Shown here: piece by piece, positions 9,194 through 14,830 of the stretch | How positions within the stretch are numbered: position 1 is the stretch's first letter | Layout of the letters: the number at the start of each line of letters is the position of its first letter | Assembly (NCBI GenBank): GCA_002371375.1 | Contig: DFIB01000110.1 | Location: forward strand, 1-21,735 | Origin: Mageeibacillus sp. UBA3708 | GTDB lineage: Bacteria > Bacillota > Clostridia > Saccharofermentanales > Saccharofermentanaceae | Direction: 5' to 3' | DNA length: 21,735 bases | The notes under the pieces: model-generated | Seen by the model: the letters and a program-made list of their open reading frames with translations, nothing else | Told to the model about the DNA's origin: nothing | Database searches by the model: none | Program-made: the position numbers and the translations under genes

Positions 9194-9481
9194 TTACTCC
9201 ACCGTCTTCGGAACGAGGATCGCTCCGTCCTTTGTCTCAGCTGCATTAGCGAGGATCAGATCCTGCATATCACCGTTAGTGACAACATCCTCTCTCGTCA
9301 CATTAGTCCTTCCGAAAGCATGGCTCAGCGGCTCAACACCTGCCGTATCGAGCTCACCCAGCTTATCGATATAACCGAGTATGCTCGCCAGCTCCGCTTG
9401 TGTTCTTTGTTCCTCATCGGGAGTAAGGCTGATCCGTCCCAGCTTCTCCAGATACTTGATCAGGTCAGATGTAATCTCCAT
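9194..9481 (-). CDS. gatC: Aspartyl/glutamyl-tRNA amidotransferase subunit C
   Basis: GatC is the small subunit that stabilises the GatA-GatB interface. It is 95 residues, the usual length, with the typical N-terminal pattern IKYLEKLGRISLTPDE and the VEPLSHAFGRTNVTREDV segment. Its start codon shares one base with the stop of the lipoprotein gene upstream (TAATG), so it is expected to be translated by reinitiation. Gene order C-A-B is canonical in Bacillota. Confidence 0.97.
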   Translation of the reverse strand: MEITSDLIKYLEKLGRISLTPDEEQRTQAELASILGYIDKLGELDTAGVEPLSHAFGRTNVTREDVVTNGDMQDLILANAAETKDGAILVPKTVE

Positions 9482-10992
9482 TATTTATCCTCCGATTCAA
9501 TTGGCGGCTCAGATCTGTCTTCTTCGTCGTCATCGTTTAATTCTTCGTGATATCTGTATCGGTCATTGCCTCCGTGCATCTTCTTGAGCACCGTGGCAGT
9601 TATGATTATTATCGCTGCTATGAGAGCCACACCACCGACAGACATTGCGATGATCGCAGCTGTTGAACGCACTGCATTGCCGCTGTCTCCACCTTCCGGA
9701 GCAGGCGTTATCACCCCTCCGTCCGGCGCAGCCGTAATATCGGGTGTTGTTGTAATACCGGGAGTTGTAGGCTCAACATATCCCTCCGGAGTAGGTGTCG
9801 GTGATATGGGCTTAGCCGGTTCGTATGGCATATCCGTTCCGAACTGATATTTGCCTGATGCGATCTCAGCGTTGATCTCTTCTGACAGCATGGCAATGAG
9901 ATCAGATTCGAGATCAGCATCCTGAAGTTCGGCAATTCCGATATATCCCACTACAAAGTATCCGAACTCCGGTGCATATATAACATCGATATCTCCCTCT
10001 TTACGGGAAGCATCGTATGCCCAGTTCTCAAAGGCTGATACTGTCTGACCTTTCTTGACGACAATATCATTTGTCTCCTTGCACACTCCCTGCGAATAGC
10101 TGTTCTCAGCTTCTGTCTTGAGCTTGTCAAGACTTCCTCCGGCGGCCTTCACAAGATCCTGCGCAAGTCCTTCCGATGTGGATTTTGCCTGCTCATCAGA
10201 AGTGGCCTCCGGTGCCTCGAAGAGTGCGTACCTTATATTGGGAGCCTTGCGCATCTCATCAGTTATATGGGATTGACAGTATTTCTGTGAGTACAGATCC
10301 GTAAGGTAATAATTCTCAAGGGTAGCCCTGAATATCTGCTCATCACAATGATCGCCGTAGTACAGCTTGAGGTACTGATCGAGCGTAACATTACCTTCTG
10401 TTGCAGCGCTGCTGATGTTGCCTATCATCTCATCTATCTGCTTCTTTGTGTCATCGGAGAGGGTAAGTCCTTCCGCTCTGGCTTTGTCACAGATTATCTG
10501 GCTGCTCTGTATAGTCTTCTCTGCGTAGGAGATAAGGAAATCGCCGAAAGTAGCAAACTTTGTCGTGTCAACGTAAGGTGCCGACAGGTCGAGGAATCCC
10601 TCGGGCGTGCTGAAATAACCGCCGTAATATTGGGTAATCTCCACATATGCGTTGATGATGTAGAAGTTGGATTCAGCCAGCGGAACATCCGTGCCGTTGA
10701 ACTTGTACTGATGGTCGATGTAGTTCTTCAGCTGGCTTCCGTACACCTTGTCGAATGTAAGTGTCGTCAGGTCCAATTTGGTCTCGCTCGATGACGTAGC
10801 CGCCGTTGTCTCACCGGAAGAAGCATCTGTGGGAGCATCGATGTTGATCGTGCTCGTATCGGTGTTCTCGGCAGCCGCCGTTGTCTCCATTCCTGTTACG
10901 GCGGACGTCTCCGCAGAAGCTGAGCATCCTGCCAGATAAGATACCGCCATTCCGGCTGCGAGTATAACTGCCATTATTCTTTTTGTCTTCAT
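9481..10992 (-). CDS. Foldase-like lipoprotein with C-terminal membrane anchor
   Basis: A 503-residue exported protein. Residues 1-22 form a lipoprotein signal peptide with lipobox LAGC, lipidated at Cys23, followed by a Ser/Thr/Ala-rich linker to about residue 70. A helical domain (about 75-240) and a region with ENWAYDASRKEGD and YFVVGYIG (about 320-355) resemble the chaperone and divergent parvulin parts of SurA/PrsA-type foldases. A Pro/Thr linker (about 399-440) leads to a second hydrophobic segment at about 443-469 and a KK-containing acidic cytoplasmic tail. Two membrane attachments, lipid and transmembrane, are unusual. It lies 26 bp after glf with AAGGAG upstream and overlaps gatC by one base. 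The foldase assignment is by pattern only. Confidence 0.6.
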   Translation of the reverse strand: MKTKRIMAVILAAGMAVSYLAGCSASAETSAVTGMETTAAAENTDTSTINIDAPTDASSGETTAATSSSETKLDLTTLTFDKVYGSQLKNYIDHQYKFNGTDVPLAESNFYIINAYVEITQYYGGYFSTPEGFLDLSAPYVDTTKFATFGDFLISYAEKTIQSSQIICDKARAEGLTLSDDTKKQIDEMIGNISSAATEGNVTLDQYLKLYYGDHCDEQIFRATLENYYLTDLYSQKYCQSHITDEMRKAPNIRYALFEAPEATSDEQAKSTSEGLAQDLVKAAGGSLDKLKTEAENSYSQGVCKETNDIVVKKGQTVSAFENWAYDASRKEGDIDVIYAPEFGYFVVGYIGIAELQDADLESDLIAMLSEEINAEIASGKYQFGTDMPYEPAKPISPTPTPEGYVEPTTPGITTTPDITAAPDGGVITPAPEGGDSGNAVRSTAAIIAMSVGGVALIAAIIIITATVLKKMHGGNDRYRYHEELNDDDEEDRSEPPIESEDK

Positions 10993-11018
10993 TTGTGTCG
11001 TTCTCCTTATCTTTCGCC

Positions 11019-12128
11019 TTATCCTTCACCGCAGATCTGCGAATAGTCTTCCATCGCTGCGGCAATCGTGTCATCCATGTCGTAGTATTTATATTTGCCG
11101 AGCCTTCCGCCGAAGAATACTCCGCTGTCATCCGCCAGCTTCCTGTACTCGGCATAGAGGTTATTGTTCTTCTCATTGTTGAGCGGATAATACGGCTCAT
11201 CACCTATCTTCCAGTCAGCGGGATACTCTCTCGTTATTACCGTTCCCTCACCCTTGCCAAACTCGAAATGCTTGTGTTCGATTATCCTGGTGTAAGGTGT
11301 CTCGGCATCCGTATAGTTCACCACCGCATTGCCCTGATAATCCTCCCTGTCAGCCAGGTACTCAGTCTCGAATCTCAAGCTCCTGTATTCAAGATTGCCG
11401 AGTTTGTAATCATAGTACTCATCGATCATTCCCGTATAGATGATCCTGTCTGCCAGTCCTTCGTAATCAGCCCTGTTCTTAAGGAAATCCACGCCGGTCC
11501 TGACTTCGATACCTTCAAGCATGTTGCCGATCCATTTGGTGTAGCCGCCGACAGGTATTCCCTGATACTTGTCGTTGAAGTAGTTGTTGTTGTAAGTAAG
11601 TCTTACCGGAAGCCTCTTGATGATGAATCCGGGGAGCTCGGTCGCCGGCCTTCCCCACTGCTTCTCGGTATATCCCTTAACGAGCTTGGAGTAGATATCC
11701 CTGCCGATCAGGGACATTGCCTGCTCCTCCAGATTCTTCGGGTCATCAGTACGGCACTCGGCTATCTGCTCGTCGAGCTTCGCTCTCGCCTCTTCAGGTG
11801 TGATGACGCCCCACATCTTGTTGAACGTATACATGTTGAACGGCAGCGAATATATCTCACCCTTGTAATTGGCAATAACAGTATTCGTGTACCTGTTGAA
11901 TTCCGCGAATCTCTGCGCGAATCTCCACACCTCGTCATTATCTGTGTGAAAGATATGCGCTCCGTACTTATGCACATTTATGCCATGAACCTCTTCGGTA
12001 TAAACATTGCCGCCGATATTATCTCTCCTGTCGATGACCAGACACTTCTTCCCTGCGTCGGCTGCGATCCTGGCGAAAGCGGCACCGTAAAGTCCCGCAC
12101 CAACTATCAGAAAGTCAAAATCGCTCAT
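11019..12128 (-). CDS. glf: UDP-galactopyranose mutase
   Basis: This flavoenzyme interconverts UDP-galactopyranose and UDP-galactofuranose, the donor for galactofuranose in cell-surface polysaccharides. The 369-residue length is typical. Seen: the FAD-binding LIVGAGLYGA (residues 7-16) with VIDRRDNIGGN, the KYGAHIFHT motif (54-62), GYTEKQWGR (152-160) and the C-terminal GRLGKYKYYDMD (341-352). The ATG at 12128 is preferred over the upstream 12170 because GGGAGGA lies 6 nt before it and the protein then begins at the FAD motif. It is first in the glf-lipoprotein-gatCAB-corC-HAD run, driven by a promoter just upstream. No galactofuranosyltransferase is nearby. Confidence 0.96.
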   Translation of the reverse strand: MSDFDFLIVGAGLYGAAFARIAADAGKKCLVIDRRDNIGGNVYTEEVHGINVHKYGAHIFHTDNDEVWRFAQRFAEFNRYTNTVIANYKGEIYSLPFNMYTFNKMWGVITPEEARAKLDEQIAECRTDDPKNLEEQAMSLIGRDIYSKLVKGYTEKQWGRPATELPGFIIKRLPVRLTYNNNYFNDKYQGIPVGGYTKWIGNMLEGIEVRTGVDFLKNRADYEGLADRIIYTGMIDEYYDYKLGNLEYRSLRFETEYLADREDYQGNAVVNYTDAETPYTRIIEHKHFEFGKGEGTVITREYPADWKIGDEPYYPLNNEKNNNLYAEYRKLADDSGVFFGGRLGKYKYYDMDDTIAAAMEDYSQICGEG

Positions 12129-12172
12129 ATATCCTCCCGCGTACGCGTTAATTATAATCAAAACAAGCATAT

Positions 12173-12201
12173 ATTATATAACTAAAGGGACTTGCTGGCA
12201 A
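12173..12201 (-). promoter_or_regulatory. Promoter of the glf-gatCAB operon
   Basis: On the minus strand, TTGCCA (12201-12196), a 17-bp spacer and TATAAT (12178-12173). The predicted start near 12166 gives a leader of about 38 nt. The -35 box begins 6 bp from the left border of the intergenic repeat-like element at 12207. Confidence 0.75.
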
Positions 12202-12206
12202 ATGTA

Positions 12207-12457
12207 AAGCTCAACGCCGCTGTCCCGCTTTTACAGGTGGTGGCTGGAGTGACAGACAACATGACAAACCTGTTTACGCAAGATCTTAAGATTTTTGGTT
12301 CTTCACGGAATTCGTGGGATTGTTCCCAAAGGAACAGCACGATGTCGTTAAGTTAAGGAAAAGTTGATTTAATTGGCTGCGTGCGCAGTAACTCTGTTCC
12401 GGTAATTTGTTTTTTCCTAAATTTCTTCGGAAGAAATGTCTCTTTTCTTCGGAAACG
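12207..12457. repeat. Intergenic structured repeat-like element, copy 1
   Basis: This non-coding stretch shares several blocks, in the same order, with 21335-21564: AAGCTCAA then GCCGCTGTCCCG (20 of 21 bases, 12207-12227), GGTGGCT-GA--GACAGA (15 of 18, 12239-12256), TGTTT-CGCAAGA--TTAAGAT (22 of 26, 12271-12296) and CGGAAACG after TTTCT (13 of 14, 12444-12457). Between the shared blocks are hairpins such as TGTTCC-CAAA-GGAACA (12320-12335), CTGC-GTGC-GCAG and ATTTCTT-CGG-AAGAAAT (12421-12437). GCCGC with GTGGC and TGTC with GACA could form a pseudoknot if transcribed on the plus strand. I recognise no known repeat or RNA family. Orientation and transcription are unknown. Confidence 0.6.
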
Positions 12458-12509
12458 TCTATGTCATCGAGTTGTATGTGACCGGCAGATGGGTAAAGCT
12501 GCAGGCACC

Positions 12510-12546
12510 AATTAAACAGAGACCGGGACTTGCGCGCCCCGGTCTC
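12510..12546 (-). terminator. Terminator of the carD-like gene
   Basis: A 9-bp perfect stem GAGACCGGG/CCCGGTCTC (12519-12527 with 12538-12546) lies 35 nt after the stop codon and is followed on the minus strand by TGTTTAATT. The U tract is interrupted but the stem is very GC-rich, so it should stop carD transcription before the repeat-like element. Confidence 0.75.
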
Positions 12547-12581
12547 CCGAATCCTGTCTCTTACGATCACTTCAACTCTGC

Positions 12582-13103
12582 TCACTCTGCGGCAGCATGC
12601 TCCCTGTTCCTGATATACCTGTCAACCGAGTCGGGATTATCCATTCCGAGAGCAACGGCGAATTCCGAATTGATCCTCTTGAGTGCATCATATAATATGC
12701 GCTCATCCTGCGCATTGAGCTTCTTGCCTTCACAGGCGAGCTTGTCCTTCTGCTTCTCGATCAGTGAGATCAGACTGACTATATCCTCCCTGCTTCCGTC
12801 GCTTACAATGCCGCTGAAGGTCTCCTTGCGCTCGTTCCTGTCATCCACCCACTTGACACTCTTAATGGGTATCCTGCTGATGATGGCCATCGCCTCTTCC
12901 TTTGAAATGACATGGTGGAACTTGGATACCTGTTCCTCATTGGAATACGGAACATAAACGACAGATGACTGGGGTGTAAACATTGGCTTAAGAACATAGT
13001 ATTTGGAGGGGCGCTCACGGTAGAAACTTATGTCCCTGATATCCTCGATCTCGCAAACTCCGTTGCCGCCATATACGATAGCATCGCCTACTGCAAATCC
13101 CAT
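12582..13103 (-). CDS. CarD/CdnL-family transcription regulator
   Basis: A 173-residue protein with the CarD/CdnL/TRCF RNA polymerase-interacting domain at the N terminus (FAVGDAIVYGGNGVCEIEDI, residues 3-22) and a helical C-terminal DNA-binding domain (about 65-165). Family members bind the beta subunit and stabilise open promoter complexes, often at rRNA promoters. Length and layout match full-length CarD, not the TRCF fragment. The ATG at 13103 is chosen because GAGG lies 9 nt upstream; the longer frame would start at a TTG at 13121 with that GAGG inside the gene. It appears monocistronic with its own terminator. Its partner RpoB is encoded about 10 kb further along the same strand. Confidence 0.88.
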   Translation of the reverse strand: MGFAVGDAIVYGGNGVCEIEDIRDISFYRERPSKYYVLKPMFTPQSSVVYVPYSNEEQVSKFHHVISKEEAMAIISRIPIKSVKWVDDRNERKETFSGIVSDGSREDIVSLISLIEKQKDKLACEGKKLNAQDERILYDALKRINSEFAVALGMDNPDSVDRYIRNREHAAAE

Positions 13104-13127
13104 ATCGTTAACCTCACTCAAAAATAA

Positions 13128-13158
13128 ATTGTAAAAAACTCTTGCAAAATTCTATCAA
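13128..13158 (-). promoter_or_regulatory. Possible promoter of the carD-like gene
   Basis: On the minus strand, TTGATA (13158-13153) and TACAAT (13133-13128) are separated by a 19-bp spacer, longer than ideal. The predicted start falls about 20 nt before the ATG. The flanking A/T-rich sequence is compatible with a promoter but this assignment is weak. Confidence 0.3.
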
Positions 13159-13223
13159 TGGTATAAACTTACTGGTTACATTTTATCATCGGGGAGTATG
13201 CTTGTCTTGTGCACAATTTTTAC

Positions 13224-13242
13224 AAAAAAAGGCTCAAAAGCC
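13224..13242 (-). terminator. Intrinsic terminator facing minus-strand transcripts
   Basis: On the minus strand GGCT-TTTG-AGCC (13242-13231) is followed by seven T residues (13230-13224). No minus-strand gene ends here: the nearest upstream one is the Nudix gene, whose read-through would run antisense across the XRE gene. The stem is short but the T tract is good. The plus strand also shows a T run after the stem, so it may work both ways and shield carD. Confidence 0.55.
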
Positions 13243-13325
13243 CCGTTTTTATTGATTTTTATCCAACCTGATATCACATATCCGCAAATAATATCGCTTA
13301 TGCGATGTAGCCCTGCCGGCAGATA

Positions 13326-13360
13326 ACAAGCATCTCTTGTCGCATACAAGTGACGCTTGT
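13326..13360. promoter_or_regulatory. Twin palindromic operator upstream of the XRE gene
   Basis: Two copies of ACAAG-N5-CTTGT (13326-13340 and 13346-13360) are repeated with an exact 20-bp period, ending 4 bp before the best -35 candidate of the XRE gene. The arrangement fits cooperative binding of two repressor dimers on about the same DNA face. Autoregulation by the adjacent XRE protein is inference. A separate palindrome CTGCCGGCAG lies at 13313-13322. Confidence 0.5.
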
Positions 13361-13364
13361 CTCT

Positions 13365-13394
13365 TTGGCTGATGAAGCTTTGTGAAAATAGAGT
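13365..13394 (+). promoter_or_regulatory. Possible promoter of the XRE gene
   Basis: TTGGCT (13365-13370) and TAGAGT (13389-13394) with an 18-bp spacer give a start near 13401, about 20 nt before the ATG at 13421. Hexamer matches are moderate. Its position just after the twin palindromes supports it. Confidence 0.35.
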
Positions 13395-13420
13395 ATAGGA
13401 TTTCGCAAAGGAGATGCCAG

Positions 13421-13735
13421 ATGGTTCCAAACTTAAGAGATCTGCGTAGAGCAAAGAAGATGAGTCAGAAGAAGCTCGCCGAGAAGATCGGTGTCACCCA
13501 GCAAGCTGTTCAGCAGTATGAGACGAACAAGATCGAACCGGATATCGAAGGGCTCAAGAGAATAGCAGATGCTCTTGAGGTGTCTGTCGACCTGCTGATA
13601 GCTCATGAATCTCTCGGTAAGGCATCAGATCACGGCATAAGCGACGAGGAATTCATCGTGATAGAATCGTACCGCAAGCTCGGGGAATACGATAAACAAA
13701 GCATTATGAGGCTCATCAGAGGTCTGACGAAATAG
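13421..13735 (+). CDS. XRE-family helix-turn-helix regulator
   Basis: A 104-residue DNA-binding protein. The Cro/CI-type helix-turn-helix fills residues 1-60: LRDLRRAKKMSQKKLAEKIG then VTQQAVQQYETNKIEPDIEGL and a closing ADALEVSVDLLI. A short helical tail (70-104, EEFIVIESYRKLGEYDKQSIMRLIRGL) resembles dimerisation tails of SinR/phage-like repressors. The ATG at 13421 has AAAGGAG 7 nt upstream; the in-frame GTG at 13382 lacks one and lies upstream of the predicted transcription start. It is the only accepted plus-strand gene, converges on the Nudix gene with 2 bp between stop codons, and has paired palindromes upstream. The target is unknown and no phage genes are nearby. Confidence 0.88.
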   Translation: MVPNLRDLRRAKKMSQKKLAEKIGVTQQAVQQYETNKIEPDIEGLKRIADALEVSVDLLIAHESLGKASDHGISDEEFIVIESYRKLGEYDKQSIMRLIRGLTK

Positions 13736-13737
13736 CC

Positions 13738-14346
13738 TCACTGCAAAAATGAATCAAGGAAAGCGAACGGCTCGGGATCACTTATGAAATGCATTAGCTG
13801 ATACTGGCAGTTAAGCGATACATTCTCCTCCCTGAGGATCCTTCTGCACTCTTCCTTATCCGCAAGGACAACTTCTATCTCCTCACTTGCCTCTTCAAAC
13901 TGATCGGACACTGTTCCTGTGGCATATCCGTATACTGTGGCGGCAGATTCGTCAGTCATTCCGACAGACGTGAAGCAGCCCTTCTCGATCATCGGATCCA
14001 CTTTTATCACAGACAGGTCAAGACCCGTCTCCTCCTTCATCTCGCGGATGGCCGTATCGTGATAGTCCTCACCGTTCTCGATGAGACCGGCGGGCAGCTC
14101 ATAGATCCAGCTGTTGACGGGGTATCTGTACTGCCTGACGAGCACTACTTTGCCTTCGCAGAGAGCATAGACATTAACGGCGTCTGCCCGCGTTACGCAG
14201 CTGTTCATCTTGAGTCCTTCGACAGTCTCGGATCTGGAGGCGATGAGGTAGTGCGATTCGTATCCTTTCGCGTTGATCCCGTCAGCCTGATAGAGGTTGA
14301 CGAATCTCTTATCCGTCAGCTTTGTCACTTTATTGATCGTTGCCAT
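13738..14346 (-). CDS. Nudix hydrolase, ADP-ribose pyrophosphatase-like
   Basis: A 202-residue Nudix enzyme that should cleave a nucleoside diphosphate linked to another group. The Nudix box is complete: Gly87, Glu93 and REMKEETGL at 101-109, matching G-x5-E-x7-REUxEExGU. The preceding VRQYRYPVNSWIYELPAGLIE is typical of ADP-ribose or nucleotide-sugar pyrophosphatases. AGGAG lies about 7 nt before the ATG. The first 17 bp overlap the GNAT gene, and it is last in the TetR-to-Nudix operon. A nucleotide-sugar substrate would fit the neighbours but cannot be shown. No terminator separates it from the convergent XRE gene. Confidence 0.9.
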   Translation of the reverse strand: MATINKVTKLTDKRFVNLYQADGINAKGYESHYLIASRSETVEGLKMNSCVTRADAVNVYALCEGKVVLVRQYRYPVNSWIYELPAGLIENGEDYHDTAIREMKEETGLDLSVIKVDPMIEKGCFTSVGMTDESAATVYGYATGTVSDQFEEASEEIEVVLADKEECRRILREENVSLNCQYQLMHFISDPEPFAFLDSFLQ

Positions 14347-14830
14347 CTATATCTCCTGTCTCCCTGTAGTACGGGCAGATATTTGTGTATGTTCCGTCCG
14401 GCATCCTGAAGCCCTTCTCTATGACTCCGAGGCTCTTAAAACCAAGTCTCTCATACAGATGTCTTGCGCGGATATTATCTTCGACTACGGCATTGAACTG
14501 CAGTATCTTAAAGCCTGCTCTGCCGGCCTGCAAAAGACAGTCCTTAACGAGCCCGGCGCCTATGTGAAGTCCTCTGCTCTGCCTGCTTACGGCAAAACTT
14601 GCATTACCTATATGACCGCACCTTCCCACATTGTTGGGATGAAGGATATACAGTCCTTTGACGGCGCCGCTGATCTCGCAGACTCCGCAATAGGTCTGGG
14701 AAGCAAAAAAAGAAGATGCTTCCCCGTAGTTAAGTTCATCCTCTTGCGGAAAAGCGTTGCCTTCAGACACAACCTCATTCCAAATATCCGTCATATCTTT
14801 GACGTCGCGTTCTTCGTATGCTCTTATCAC
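14330..14830 (-). CDS. GNAT-family N-acetyltransferase
   Basis: A 166-residue acetyl-CoA-dependent acetyltransferase with the GNAT fold. Motif A, binding the pyrophosphate of acetyl-CoA, is VSRQSRGLHIGAGLV (81-95), and motif B is NIRARHLYERLGFKSLG (119-135). The acceptor is unknown; the closest look is to YhhY/phosphinothricin-acetyltransferase-like members acting on amino acids or small amines. The start is GTG, with AGAGG 9 nt upstream, and overlaps the GH36 stop codon as GTGA, so it is translationally coupled to the alpha-galactosidase. It may be a passenger gene in this sugar operon. Confidence 0.88.
   Translation of the reverse strand: MIRAYEERDVKDMTDIWNEVVSEGNAFPQEDELNYGEASSFFASQTYCGVCEISGAVKGLYILHPNNVGRCGHIGNASFAVSRQSRGLHIGAGLVKDCLLQAGRAGFKILQFNAVVEDNIRARHLYERLGFKSLGVIEKGFRMPDGTYTNICPYYRETGDIDGNDQ

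Noticed and set aside
10983..12185. A 400-codon plus-strand open frame opposite glf
   Set aside because: It is antisense to the clearly real glf gene, has low-complexity composition and no recognisable domain or ribosome binding site. It arises from codon bias of the opposite strand.
12207..12457. Insertion sequence remnant
   Set aside because: No transposase fragment, no matching terminal inverted repeats and no target duplication can be seen at either copy. A non-autonomous palindromic element remains possible and is kept as a finding.
12286..12585. A 99-codon minus-strand frame over the repeat-like element
   Set aside because: It crosses the carD terminator hairpin and the element, has no ribosome binding site and shows no protein-like composition.
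13176..13454. A 92-codon minus-strand frame between carD and XRE
   Set aside because: It spans the intrinsic terminator and the XRE operator, and its N-terminal codons are antisense to the XRE start. No domain is seen.
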